A stretch of 64,000 bases of DNA from GWE2-42-39 sp034003625 (GCA_034003625.1 JAVEYG010000002.1:173080-237079); one strand, 5' to 3'; positions 54,375-63,902 are shown, counted from the first letter of the stretch. The notes: generated by a model from the letters alone, not told the origin. Numbers and translations: made by a program.

Positions 54375-56308
54375 TGAAGATTAAAAAAGTAGTAAATGGA
54401 GTGGTTGCCTTGGTTTTTGCCGCGGGTATTCTGCTTTTTTCAGATTTAACGAACCGGGTGACGAATTCAAACGACCATACATTGGCCCCCGGCACAAGGG
54501 GGGTACGGGCTGTTGAAGGACGAAATTACCGTGTGGGCCTGACTTATTTTGCTCCGGAGCAATCGTTTGACATGCTGTTGGACGGGCTTTGGAAGGGACT
54601 GTCCGCCCTGGATTTTGTGAAAGACAGCAACCTGACGGTCATCGGGCAGCATGCCAACGGGGAAATTGCCAACCTGCAACCTATTCATTTGAATATGGAC
54701 AACCAGGATGTCGATCTGGTGCTGGTTACGTCAACTCCCGGAATTACTGCGGCGGTTTCGGCAGTGAAGAAACATCCCATGGTGTTTACCTATTCCTACA
54801 CTCCGATAGAAGCGGGTGCCGGAAAAAGTTTTTCCGATCATCTGCCTAACATCACGGGTGTAGGTTCGTTCCCACCGGTTGAAAAAACCATCGATTTCAT
54901 TAAAGAATCGTTTCCCGGGCTAAAGCGTATCGGTACGCTGTATAATTCGTCGGAAGCCAATTCACGAAAAGTGGTTGAAATTGCCCGTGAATATACCCGT
55001 CAGAATAGACTTGAATTGGTGGAAAACACGATTGTCAATACCTCGGAAGTGTACCAGGCGGCTTTGACCCTTTGCATGCGAAAGGTTGACGCCATCTGGA
55101 TAACCGGTGACAATACAGCGCTTCAAGCTTTTCATGCCATCCTGAAAATTTGTGATGATTACAAAATACCATTGATACTGAACGATGTCGACTATGTCGG
55201 TCAGGGAGCTTTGGCAGCCGTTGGTATTGGCTGGTACCAGACAGGCTATCGCACGGCTGACTACGTGGCACGGGTACTAAATGGTGAAAAACCAGGCGAC
55301 ATCCCAATTGAGAATTATGTGAACGAGGTAATTACCATTGACCGGGAACGGGCGGCTAAAATGGGAATAAAATTTCCGGATAAATACCTGAACCCGGTAC
55401 GGAATTCGTTGAAGGGCAAAAATCTCAAATTTTGCCTGACTCATTATGTCGACAGTCCGAATTCGGAAGAATGCGAACAGGGAATCCGCGATCAGTTAAA
55501 AGAAGCCGGATTGGAAGAAGGGACTGATTTTACCCTGAAGGTTTTCAATGCGCAAGGCGATATTTCCACGCTGAACAGCATCCTTGGCACTATTTCCAAT
55601 GAAAAGTGGGATCTTATTTTTTGTAGTTCAACCCCGACAGTCCAGGCTTTTTCAAAAAAAATTACAAAGTTGCCGGTTGTATTTACCAACGTGGGCGATC
55701 CGGTACGTGCGGGCTTGGGCGAATCGTTTGAAGAGCACCTTCCCAACATAACAGGAATATCAACCATGAGCGATTTTGAGGGGATGGTAAAATTAGTAAT
55801 GGAAACCATTCCGGGGATCAAAAAGATCGGAACGGTTTTTACCCCAGGAGAGATCAATTCGGTTGCTTACAAGGAAGAGCTGGAAAAAGCTGCCGGTAAA
55901 AACGGATTGACACTGATTGCGGTCCCGGCAAATTCGGCTACCGAAGTGGCCGATGCTGCCCGGTCGGTTACTACCCGCGGAATACAAGCTTTTACGCAAA
56001 TTTCGGATAACCTGACGGCCAGCAGCGGGGCATCCATTATCAAAGCTGCCTACGATTCGCGTATCCCGTATTTTGCGTTTATTGAGAAACAGGTAGCGCA
56101 GGGAGCGGTTGCCTCGCATGCCCGCGATTATTATTACGCCGGGATTGATGCGGGGAAAATGGCCATCGAAATACTGGAAGGAAAATCACCTGGCGAAATC
56201 CCGTTCCGCTATGTTACCAAATCGTCGGTGAAGATCAACGAAGAAGCTGAAAAATATTTTAACGTGAAAGTCCCGGATCATTACATGGAAAATTCCAAAT
56301 TACAATAA
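54374..56308 (+). CDS. Tandem-duplicated ABC substrate-binding protein (TrpX/ABC_sub_bind type)
   Basis: The 644-residue protein has an N-terminal hydrophobic segment (VVNGVVALVFAAGILLFSDL) and two consecutive ABC_sub_bind (PF04392-type) domains, about 50-340 and 350-635. Both halves carry the same landmarks: VLVTSTPGITA / IFCSSTPTVQA, FSDHLPNITGVGSF / FEEHLPNITGISTM, FPGLKRIGTLYN / IPGIKKIGTVFT and a closing DIPIENYV / EIPFRYVT. Single-domain relatives (TrpX) bind tryptophan or related small molecules. The double form could bind two ligands or make an internal pair. The permease and ATPase lie downstream, so it feeds that importer. Confidence 0.9.
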   Translation: MKIKKVVNGVVALVFAAGILLFSDLTNRVTNSNDHTLAPGTRGVRAVEGRNYRVGLTYFAPEQSFDMLLDGLWKGLSALDFVKDSNLTVIGQHANGEIANLQPIHLNMDNQDVDLVLVTSTPGITAAVSAVKKHPMVFTYSYTPIEAGAGKSFSDHLPNITGVGSFPPVEKTIDFIKESFPGLKRIGTLYNSSEANSRKVVEIAREYTRQNRLELVENTIVNTSEVYQAALTLCMRKVDAIWITGDNTALQAFHAILKICDDYKIPLILNDVDYVGQGALAAVGIGWYQTGYRTADYVARVLNGEKPGDIPIENYVNEVITIDRERAAKMGIKFPDKYLNPVRNSLKGKNLKFCLTHYVDSPNSEECEQGIRDQLKEAGLEEGTDFTLKVFNAQGDISTLNSILGTISNEKWDLIFCSSTPTVQAFSKKITKLPVVFTNVGDPVRAGLGESFEEHLPNITGISTMSDFEGMVKLVMETIPGIKKIGTVFTPGEINSVAYKEELEKAAGKNGLTLIAVPANSATEVADAARSVTTRGIQAFTQISDNLTASSGASIIKAAYDSRIPYFAFIEKQVAQGAVASHARDYYYAGIDAGKMAIEILEGKSPGEIPFRYVTKSSVKINEEAEKYFNVKVPDHYMENSKLQ

Positions 56309-56371
56309 AACAAATTCCAAAGACAATCAATATCGTTAAAAAGCGGATATCAACAAAATGACCAATCATGC

Positions 56372-56446
56372 AAATGAACGCCAAACCTTTGAGGCTTTAC
56401 CGGCCAGTTCCCCTCCTCTTTTGGAGAAGGATTAGGGGAGAGGCGT
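56372..56446. repeat. Palindromic repeat (CCCCTCCTC...GGGGAG type), copy 2
   Basis: It matches 45572-45648 from AAATGAACG onward through a CCCCTCCTCTTTTGGAGAAGG-like hairpin (written here in part). A 30-codon frame begins inside it at 56374, and its TGA overlaps the ATG of the STAS gene (56463). Confidence 0.7.
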
Positions 56447-56462
56447 ATAAATTCATCAAAAT

Positions 56463-57713
56463 ATGAACAATCTGGAAATTTATATTGAAAGCAGGGGAGA
56501 GGAAATGGTGCTGAAATGTGCCGGGCGGCTCGATGCCAATTGGGCCACACATCTTAACGATTCCATTGACCGGCTGGTACGCGACGGGCATTATCACCTT
56601 TCGCTCGATCTGTCGGAGATCAGGTATCTCAGTTCGGCTGGTATCCGTTCGTTAGTTATGCAGTACAAAAATCTGAAATCGGTAAACGGGTATTTTTATA
56701 TTGAAGCCATGTCCGACAATGTAAACCAGGTTTTGAGCATGGTGGGGATGGCCGATATGTTGCAACAGAAACCGGTAACAGAAATTATTGAAAAGCAACC
56801 GGACGAAACTCCTGACCAATGGACTGAGCAAGGTTTCATATTCAAGGTTTCGGAGCTCTTGCCGGATGGAAAATCGGCTGCGGATTTCTACGGAAAGCCG
56901 GAGTTGGTGCTTCAATCGGGCTATGTTGCTGAAAATGCCCGGAAAGTCCAATCCGAAGAAAAACAGTTTGCCATTGGTTTGGGTGCTATCGGCGATTCCT
57001 TTGACGAATGTAAAAACCGTTTTGGCGAATACATGATGATCGGGAAAAACATTGCCTATCTTCCTGCCGATGGCTCGAAAAAACCGGATTACATGGTAAG
57101 CAGCGGCCAGTTGGTGGCCTCGCTAACTGAATTGTACGGAATTCATTTTGAAGGTAATTTTTCGCACCTACTGCGTTTTGAGGGGAACGATGCAAAATCG
57201 ACGATCGGCCTGAGCCAGTTGGCTGAAAATTTCCGAAAGCTTACCAATGCCGGTCAGGTCGGGATGGTCATGCTGGCTGAAAGCGGAGGCTTGATAGGCG
57301 CTTCGCTGAATGCTTCGCCGGTCGACGGGAAAAAAATTTTCAGTTTCCCGGAGGTTAAGGAAAGCTTGAATTTTACTACGGAACCGGCCCACAATAAGAT
57401 GCTGACCCTGTCGGTCGGATATTTTTCGTTTGCAGGGAATGCTGAAACCGGAAAGTTTACCCGCCCGCTACAACCCGCTACTATGGTGGAAGGACATGTG
57501 CACACGGCAGTTTTTCCGTATATCCCGATGAAAAAAACAGCCATTGACCTGGACGAAACCATCGGTTTCCTGTTCGATACTTCGGAACTGATCGACATCC
57601 TTCACCTGACAAACGATAACCGAGAAATCACCGGCTTAGGCGAGAGCCAGTTTGTTCAGGGCTTCTGCTGGATTGTCCCCATCGAATCAACCCATTTTGT
57701 TTCAACTAAATAA
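56463..57713 (+). CDS. STAS-domain protein embedded in the ABC operon
   Basis: The 416-residue protein starts with a STAS domain (about 1-105). YLSSAGIRSLVM is the loop that holds the phosphorylatable Ser in anti-sigma-factor antagonists, preceded by LSLDLSEIR. The remaining 300 residues (FAIGLGAIGDSFDECKNRFG, HLLRFEGNDAKSTIGLSQLA, MVEGHVHTAVFPYIPMKKTA) match no domain I know. It lies between binding protein and permease, 9 bases before the latter. A regulator or sensor coupled to transport is plausible, but no anti-sigma factor is nearby. Confidence 0.75.
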   Translation: MNNLEIYIESRGEEMVLKCAGRLDANWATHLNDSIDRLVRDGHYHLSLDLSEIRYLSSAGIRSLVMQYKNLKSVNGYFYIEAMSDNVNQVLSMVGMADMLQQKPVTEIIEKQPDETPDQWTEQGFIFKVSELLPDGKSAADFYGKPELVLQSGYVAENARKVQSEEKQFAIGLGAIGDSFDECKNRFGEYMMIGKNIAYLPADGSKKPDYMVSSGQLVASLTELYGIHFEGNFSHLLRFEGNDAKSTIGLSQLAENFRKLTNAGQVGMVMLAESGGLIGASLNASPVDGKKIFSFPEVKESLNFTTEPAHNKMLTLSVGYFSFAGNAETGKFTRPLQPATMVEGHVHTAVFPYIPMKKTAIDLDETIGFLFDTSELIDILHLTNDNREITGLGESQFVQGFCWIVPIESTHFVSTK

Positions 57714-57722
57714 ATTACCGAT

Positions 57723-58664
57723 ATGTCACTGTTAATAGGATCAATTACCATCGGGATTATACTCTCGCTGCTGGCGCTGGGTATTTTTATCAGCTTTCGC
57801 ATCTTTGACTTTCCCGATATTACCGCTGAAGGATCGTTTACTTTTGGGGCGGCGACTGCTGCTGCGCTGATTGTCGCCGGGATGAACCCCCTGCTGGCCA
57901 GCCTGATTGCCTTTTTTGCAGGTATGGCTGCCGGTGCAGTTACAGGCCTTATCCATACGCGGTTTAAAATCAATCCCCTGCTTGCCGGTATTTTGGTAAT
58001 GACCGCCCTGTATTCGGTAAACCTGCATGTGATGGGACGGAGCAACGTGCCGCTCCTGAACCAGCTTACCGTTTTTTCATGGATCGAAGATTTTTCTGTC
58101 CGTATATCGGGGGCCGATGCCCAAACCTTGGTACTGGGCTGGGAGGTGGCCGTGAAAGACCTGTGGCTCCTGCTTTTTTGCCTGCTTGCCATTGTAGTTT
58201 TCTGTTTCGTTCTTTGGTGGTTCTTTAAAACCAATCTCGGTACGGCTATGCGTGCCACAGGCGACAACGACCAGATGATCCGCGCGCTGGGGGTGAACAC
58301 GAAGGCCATGATTATTGCCGGGGTGGCGCTGTCGAACGGGTTTATTGCGCTTGCTGGTGCAATGTTGGCGCAATATCAGGGGTTTGCCGATGTACAGATG
58401 GGCATCGGAATGATGGTGTGGGGACTTGCCAGTGTCATCATCGGCGAGGCGATCATCAACGACAACAGCTTAGGTTTTGTGATTACCGGTGCCGTGTTTG
58501 GCTCGGTATTGTTCCGCCTTTTGGTGGCCATTGCCCTTCGCTGGGGATTGAACCCGAACGACCTGAAAATCATAACCGCCCTGTTTGTGTTCATTGCGCT
58601 CATCCTGCCGGGACTTATGAAAAATAAAAAGAAACTGACTTTTAAACGGAAAATCCATGCTTAA
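57723..58664 (+). CDS. ABC permease of the TrpY/branched-chain type
   Basis: The 313-residue protein has about nine spans and is of the BPD_transp_2 family: ISFRIFDFPDITAEGSFTFG near the start, ALIVAGMNPLLASLIAFFAG, RATGDNDQMIRALGVNTKAM as the cytoplasmic coupling loop and NGFIALAGAMLAQYQGFADV. It overlaps the ATPase gene by 8 bases. It forms the channel of the importer served by the tandem binding protein. Confidence 0.93.
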   Translation: MSLLIGSITIGIILSLLALGIFISFRIFDFPDITAEGSFTFGAATAAALIVAGMNPLLASLIAFFAGMAAGAVTGLIHTRFKINPLLAGILVMTALYSVNLHVMGRSNVPLLNQLTVFSWIEDFSVRISGADAQTLVLGWEVAVKDLWLLLFCLLAIVVFCFVLWWFFKTNLGTAMRATGDNDQMIRALGVNTKAMIIAGVALSNGFIALAGAMLAQYQGFADVQMGIGMMVWGLASVIIGEAIINDNSLGFVITGAVFGSVLFRLLVAIALRWGLNPNDLKIITALFVFIALILPGLMKNKKKLTFKRKIHA

Positions 58665-59469
58665 AATAGAAAATATTGTAAAGACCTTCAATCCGGGTAC
58701 GGTAAACGAGGTAAAAGCGCTCCGGGGCGTCAATATTCAAATTGAAGAAGGAAGTTTCGTATGCGTGCTGGGTACCAACGGATCCGGTAAATCGACCTCC
58801 CTGAATGCCGTGGCAGGCACTTTCTTGGTGGATGAAGGCAGGATTGTGCTCAACGGCGTTGATATTACCAAATGGGACGAGTACCAACGTGCGAAATACA
58901 TCGGGCGGGTGTTTCAGAACCCTTTTAGCGGGACGGCCCCCAACATGTCGATCCGCGAAAACCTGGCGCTGGCCATGAAACGTGGCATGAAACGCGGGCT
59001 GGGATGGGGCTTGCCGAAGCACCTGCTCGACGAATTTAAACAGATGGTGCGCCCTTTGAACATGGGATTGGAAGACCGTCTGGAAAACCCGATTGGTAAA
59101 CTCTCCGGGGGCCAGCGCCAGGCGCTTACGTTGTTGATGGCCACCTCCCTGAAGCCTAAACTGCTGTTGCTCGACGAACACACTGCCGCCCTCGACCCGA
59201 AAACGGCCAGCAAAGTGATTGACCTCACGCAGCAGCTTATCTCGCGTGACCAGTTGACTACTTTGATGGTAACCCATTCGATGCAACAGGCCGTCAACTT
59301 AGGCGACCGTATTATTATGATGCACCAGGGAAAGGTGGCTTACGATTTCCGTGGGGAAGACAAAAAGCGCTTGAAGGTGAACGACCTTCTCAGCCTCTTC
59401 GACGAGCTTCGCCGCAAAGACAATATCGACCCGGCAGTAGCCGCCATGCTGGAGGCAGGGTATGTGTAA
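58657..59469 (+). CDS. ABC ATPase of the TrpZ type
   Basis: The 270-residue ATPase has Walker A LGTNGSGKSTSLNA, signature LSGGQRQALTLLM, Walker B LLLLDEHTAALD and switch His in TLMVTHSMQQAV. Asp-Glu-His-Thr after Walker B is usual for ATPases paired with ABC_sub_bind proteins. It is the last gene of the four-gene unit and drives uptake. Confidence 0.95.
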   Translation: MLKIENIVKTFNPGTVNEVKALRGVNIQIEEGSFVCVLGTNGSGKSTSLNAVAGTFLVDEGRIVLNGVDITKWDEYQRAKYIGRVFQNPFSGTAPNMSIRENLALAMKRGMKRGLGWGLPKHLLDEFKQMVRPLNMGLEDRLENPIGKLSGGQRQALTLLMATSLKPKLLLLDEHTAALDPKTASKVIDLTQQLISRDQLTTLMVTHSMQQAVNLGDRIIMMHQGKVAYDFRGEDKKRLKVNDLLSLFDELRRKDNIDPAVAAMLEAGYV

Positions 59470-59540
59470 CATCCTTTATTTGGTTCAAAAGATTTGATCG
59501 CCTGTTTTAACCAGAAGCCCGTATCGTTTATTCTTTTTTG

Positions 59541-59548
59541 TATTTTTG
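59541..59548 (+). promoter_or_regulatory. TATTTTTG -7 box for mfd
   Basis: TATTTTTG lies 20 bases before the TTG start of mfd (59568). It predicts a short leader and supports that start, since no in-frame ATG lies between. Confidence 0.5.
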
Positions 59549-59567
59549 AAGCCTCAAAATTGACGTT

Positions 59568-62500
59568 TTGGAGCTGAGAGATTTCAGAAATTTGTTTCAA
59601 AAACACAGCTTGATCGAGGAGTTGTGCAAAATGGCCGATACCCCGGGTGAAAAAATTTACCTGCAGGGAGTTGTTGGCTCTTCGCGTTCGATGGTTGCTT
59701 CATTTCTGGCTGAAAACCTCACCCGTCCGCTTATTGTTTGCATGGACGACAAAGAGGAAGCCTCGTATTTTTACGATGATCTGACAACTTTCAACACCCG
59801 CCCGCCGGTACTGTTTTTTCCTTCGTCGTACAAACGGGCGGTGCAATACGAACAGATTGAGCAGGAAAACATCATCCTGCGTACCGAAGTATTGAACAAA
59901 CTGAAAGAACTCCGGAAATTAGTGGTAGTCACCTATCCCGAAGCGCTGGTCGAAAAAGTAATTTCGGGCGAAGGGCTCGATTCGCATACCTTCCGGGTAA
60001 AAAAAGGAGACAAGCTGTCCATCGAATTTGTAAACGATGTGTTATCTGAATACGGGTTCGAACGGACGGATTTTGTGTACGAACCCGGCCAGTATTCGGT
60101 ACGCGGAAGCATTGTCGATATCTACTCTTTCTCGAACGAAGACCCTTACCGGCTCGATTTCTTTGGCGACGAGGTCGACAGCATCCGTAGTTTCGACATC
60201 GAAACACAGGTTTCAAAAGAGAAGCTCGAAAAGATATATATCATCCCCAACATTCAGGAAGAACTAAGGGAAGAGGGGCGCATTTCGTTTCTCGACTTCA
60301 TCTCCGACCGTTCGGTTTTGTGGATGCAGGACACCCAGTTGATTGCTGACCAGGTGGAAAACTCGTTTCAGCAAACCATGCTGAAGACAGAAAACGAAGA
60401 CGAGCGGCGTGCATTGCTGAGCAGAATCAGCTCGGGAAACGATTTGCTCCGGACAATAGAAAAGTTTACTTGTATAGAAATGGGCAGTAACGTGCATTTC
60501 AACCACTCGAAAACCGTCCGTTTCAATACTTCACGGCAACCGGTTTTCAATAAAAATTTTAACCTGCTGGCCGAGAATCTTTTGGAAAATCGGGAAGAAG
60601 GGTATAAAAATTATATTCTTTCGGCGAACGAGAAACAGACCGAACGTCTGAAGGCCATTTTCAGCGACAAAGGATTGCGGGTGAATTTCACGCCCGTCCG
60701 TTTCACTTTTCACGAAGGGTTCATCGACCACGACCTGAAAATTTGCTGCTACACCGACCACCAGATTTTTGAGCGTTATCACCGTTTCAGCATAAAAACA
60801 CGAAAGCCGCAGCAGGTAAGCATTTCGCTAAAAGAATTGAGCAAACTGCACCCCGGCGATTACGTGGTGCATATCGATCATGGCATCGGGAAATTTACAA
60901 GTTTAGTGAAAACGGAGGTGAACGGGAAAATCCAGGAGGCTATCCGCCTGATTTATCGCGATAACGATGTGTTGTTTGTGAGCATCCACTCGCTGCACCG
61001 CATCTCGAAATACAAAGGGAAAGACGGCACGGAGCCGGCCATTAACAAGTTAGGCAGTGGTGCCTGGCAGCGCATGAAAGAGCGCACCAAGTCAAAAGTA
61101 AAAGATATTGCCAAAGAACTGATTGCCTTGTACGCGCAACGCTTAAAGGAAAAAGGTTTTGCTTTCTCGCCCGATTCGTATTTACAGACCGAGTTGGAAT
61201 CGTCGTTTATTTACGAAGACACGCCCGACCAGGTGAAATCGACACAAGCCGTAAAAGACGATATGGAAAAGGAAATGCCGATGGACCGGTTAGTATGCGG
61301 CGATGTGGGCTTCGGAAAAACGGAAGTGGCAATACGCGCTGCGTTTAAAGCCGTGACCGACAGCAAACAGGTGGCTGTTTTGGTGCCAACCACCATCCTG
61401 GCGCTCCAGCATTTTAAAACCTTCTCCGACCGGCTAAACGATTTTCCGGCCCGTGTGGAATACATCAGCCGGCTGCGAAAACCTGCCGATGTGAAACAAA
61501 TACTGAAGGACACCGAATCCGGAAAGGTCGATATTCTGATCGGGACGCACCGCTTGGTGGGCAAGGATGTAAAATTTAAAGATCTCGGCTTACTGATCGT
61601 TGATGAAGAACAGAAATTTGGCGTTTCGGTAAAAGAAAAACTGAAACAAATGAAGGTGAACGTGGATACGCTGACCCTCACGGCAACGCCCATTCCGCGT
61701 ACTTTGCAATTTTCGATGATGGGCGCGCGCGACCTCTCGGTCATCCAGACGCCGCCGCCCAACCGCTACCCGATTATTACCGAATTGCACGGTTTCAATG
61801 AAGAAATTATAAGGGAAGCCATCCGCTACGAACTGGCTCGCAACGGACAGGTATTTTTTATTCACAACCGGGTGCAAAATATTTACGAAGTGGAAAAGGT
61901 GATCAACCGGATTGTGCCCAATGCACGCACCGTAGTTGGCCACGGGCAAATGGAGGGCGCCAAATTAGAAGAAGTGATGCTCGATTTTATCAATGGCGAA
62001 TACGACGTGCTGGTGGCCACCACCATCATCGAATCGGGGCTTGATATTCCAAATGCCAACACCATCATTATCAATAATGCACAAAATTTCGGGCTAAGCG
62101 ACCTGCACCAGCTGCGGGGCAGGGTAGGGCGTTCCAACAAAAAAGCTTTTTGCTACCTGCTGGCGCCGCCACTCTCAACCCTCACCGGCGAAGCGCGCCG
62201 CAGGTTGCGGGCCATTGAAGAGTTTTCGGAACTCGGGAGCGGCTTCAATATTGCGATGCAGGATCTGGACATCCGCGGGGCCGGAAACCTGTTGGGCGCC
62301 GAGCAAAGCGGCTTTATTGCCGACATTGGTTTTGAAACCTACCACCGCATCTTGTCGGAAGCCATTACCGAACTGAAACAGGAAGAATTTAAAGACCTCT
62401 ACAAAGCGGAAACCGAAGATGCCGCGAAAGCCTTCCTGAAAACCGGTTTTGTAGCCGATTGCCAGATCGACACCGACCTGGAACTCTTGTTCCCCGATGA

Positions 62501-62903
62501 TTATATTCAAAGCATATCGGAACGGATGATGTTGTACCGCGAACTCGACAATCAGGAAAACGAGGATACCTTACAGCTGTTTGAAGACAGCTTAGTTGAC
62601 CGGTTTGGGAAACTGCCGGTTTCCAGCCAGGAATTGATTGAGGTGGTCCGATTGCGCTGGCTGGCGATCGGACTGGGAATGGACAAAATTATCTTGAAAA
62701 ATGGGCGGATGATCTGTCAGTTCATTGCCGACCAGCGTTCGCCTTTCTACCAATCGCCGATTTTCGGGAAAGTGCTTCAATATGTGCAAAACCATGCAAG
62801 AAACTGCCGCATGAAAGAAAGCGAAAACAAGCTCACCCTCTCCTTTCCGAAAGTAGAAAGCATCCGGCAGGCAAAAGCGATACTGCATGAAATAAACTCA
62901 TAA
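59568..62903 (+). CDS. mfd: Transcription-repair coupling factor
   Basis: The 1111-residue protein removes RNA polymerase stalled at DNA damage and recruits UvrA. It has a UvrB-like N-terminus (YLQGVVGSSRSMVASFLAEN), the CarD-like RNA-polymerase-interacting domain (LHPGDYVVHIDHGIGKF), RecG-like helicase motors with Walker A CGDVGFGKTEVAI, DEEQ in LIVDEEQKFGV, TATPIPRTLQFSM and RGRVGRSNKKAFCYLL, and a C-terminal TRCF domain. The start is TTG (ELRDFRNLFQKHSLIEEL matches the usual family beginning). The next ATG (59631) would cut into the conserved region. Length is normal for Bacteroidota. Confidence 0.96.
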   Translation: MELRDFRNLFQKHSLIEELCKMADTPGEKIYLQGVVGSSRSMVASFLAENLTRPLIVCMDDKEEASYFYDDLTTFNTRPPVLFFPSSYKRAVQYEQIEQENIILRTEVLNKLKELRKLVVVTYPEALVEKVISGEGLDSHTFRVKKGDKLSIEFVNDVLSEYGFERTDFVYEPGQYSVRGSIVDIYSFSNEDPYRLDFFGDEVDSIRSFDIETQVSKEKLEKIYIIPNIQEELREEGRISFLDFISDRSVLWMQDTQLIADQVENSFQQTMLKTENEDERRALLSRISSGNDLLRTIEKFTCIEMGSNVHFNHSKTVRFNTSRQPVFNKNFNLLAENLLENREEGYKNYILSANEKQTERLKAIFSDKGLRVNFTPVRFTFHEGFIDHDLKICCYTDHQIFERYHRFSIKTRKPQQVSISLKELSKLHPGDYVVHIDHGIGKFTSLVKTEVNGKIQEAIRLIYRDNDVLFVSIHSLHRISKYKGKDGTEPAINKLGSGAWQRMKERTKSKVKDIAKELIALYAQRLKEKGFAFSPDSYLQTELESSFIYEDTPDQVKSTQAVKDDMEKEMPMDRLVCGDVGFGKTEVAIRAAFKAVTDSKQVAVLVPTTILALQHFKTFSDRLNDFPARVEYISRLRKPADVKQILKDTESGKVDILIGTHRLVGKDVKFKDLGLLIVDEEQKFGVSVKEKLKQMKVNVDTLTLTATPIPRTLQFSMMGARDLSVIQTPPPNRYPIITELHGFNEEIIREAIRYELARNGQVFFIHNRVQNIYEVEKVINRIVPNARTVVGHGQMEGAKLEEVMLDFINGEYDVLVATTIIESGLDIPNANTIIINNAQNFGLSDLHQLRGRVGRSNKKAFCYLLAPPLSTLTGEARRRLRAIEEFSELGSGFNIAMQDLDIRGAGNLLGAEQSGFIADIGFETYHRILSEAITELKQEEFKDLYKAETEDAAKAFLKTGFVADCQIDTDLELLFPDDYIQSISERMMLYRELDNQENEDTLQLFEDSLVDRFGKLPVSSQELIEVVRLRWLAIGLGMDKIILKNGRMICQFIADQRSPFYQSPIFGKVLQYVQNHARNCRMKESENKLTLSFPKVESIRQAKAILHEINS

Positions 62904-62955
62904 TCAAAAACTTAATCTCGTGTAAATTTTTGAAGGAAAAATTTTTTTAAAATAT

Positions 62956-63002
62956 TACTATCTTTGTAGTAGATTTATTAAAAAAATAGTAATATCTTTA
63001 CT
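62956..63002 (+). promoter_or_regulatory. Two dyad operators and -7 box before the BlaI/M56 pair
   Basis: TACTA (62956-62960) and TAGTA (62967-62971) form a dyad resembling BlaI/MecI operators (consensus around ACTACA..TGTAGT). It overlaps a TATCTTTG -7 box (62959-62966), so a bound repressor would block initiation. A second dyad, AGTAA/TTACT (62988-63002), lies just downstream with a TATCTTTA core. This is the expected autorepression layout for a BlaI regulator. Confidence 0.6.
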
Positions 63003-63056
63003 TCCGGTTTTGTTTAATGATGAGAAATAAATACACCGGGTAAAAAAAATTAACAA

Positions 63057-63443
63057 ATGACAAAGCAATTAACGAAAGCAGAAGAACAGGTAATGCAAAT
63101 ACTCTGGGAAATAGGAGAAGGGGTCGTAAAAGACGTGATTGCCCGTTTCCCCGACGATAAACCTGCCTACACAACAGTTGCAACAGTTTTGAAAGTTTTA
63201 GAAAACAAAGGATTTGTTGAAGCGAAGAAAATAGGCAACATCAACCTGTTTTTTCCATTGGTAAAAAAAACTGATTATGCCCGGTTTCAATTCAGCAGTT
63301 TATTACGCAACTATTTCAATGGGTCGTTCCCCAAAATGGCAACTTTTTTTGCGAATGAGAACAATTTAAGCATCCGCGATCTGGAAGAAATGCTGAAAGA
63401 AGCAGATATAGAAACTTTTCACAACGAAAAAGAAGAAGAATAA
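63057..63443 (+). CDS. BlaI/MecI/CopY-family transcriptional repressor
   Basis: The 128-residue winged-helix regulator reads LTKAEEQVMQILWEIGEGVV at the start, then TTVATVLKVLENKGFVEAKK (recognition helix and wing), and has a C-terminal dimerisation/cleavage part. BlaI-type repressors are inactivated through a cognate M56 membrane peptidase, which here is the following gene and starts directly after this stop. Two operator-like dyads lie upstream. In Bacteroidota such pairs regulate varied stress or TonB functions rather than beta-lactamase. Confidence 0.93.
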   Translation: MTKQLTKAEEQVMQILWEIGEGVVKDVIARFPDDKPAYTTVATVLKVLENKGFVEAKKIGNINLFFPLVKKTDYARFQFSSLLRNYFNGSFPKMATFFANENNLSIRDLEEMLKEADIETFHNEKEEE

Positions 63444-63902
63444 ATGGACAGCCTGATTTCGATATTCCTGAAAATATCATTTTCGTTCGCGTTATTTTAT
63501 CTCGTTTATTGGTTTCTGTTGCGAAATGAAACCTTTTTCAGGTTCAATCGCTTCTACCTGACCATCACACTATTGATTTCCATCGTATTGCCACTATTCC
63601 CTTTGCGTTATGAAGTAACCGTAACACCAGAAAAACCACAACCAATAATATCAATCATCAATGACAATTTTCAATCTTTCCCTGAACCTCTCCATGCTGA
63701 GGCCCAAGCAGCTAATTGGCAGGAGGCTTTGTGGATCCTATACGTTTCTGTAGCTGTAATACTATTTCTTCGACTGGCAATACAGTTGCTGGCTATTTCC
63801 CGTCTGGTTTTATCATGCCAAATCAAAAAAATCGATGGGTTAAAAATCGTTGAAAACGAAAAATACAAGGTTCCTTTTTCATACGTAAATAATTTCTATT
63901 AA
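63444..63902 (+). pseudogene. M56 (BlaR1-like) membrane peptidase gene, truncated
   Basis: The 152 residues cover only the N-terminal membrane part of an M56/BlaR1 protein: ISFSFALFYLVYWFLLRNET, FYLTITLLISIVLPLFPL and LWILYVSVAVILFLRLAI. The frame then reads KIVENEKYKVPFSYVNNFY and stops. Intact homologues continue after the VPFS region with the HEXXH zinc-peptidase site and a periplasmic domain. Nothing after the stop up to the window end resumes the frame in an obvious way, so an insertion near 63880 is likely. Signal transfer to the BlaI-like repressor would be lost unless another M56 protein substitutes. Confidence 0.7.
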
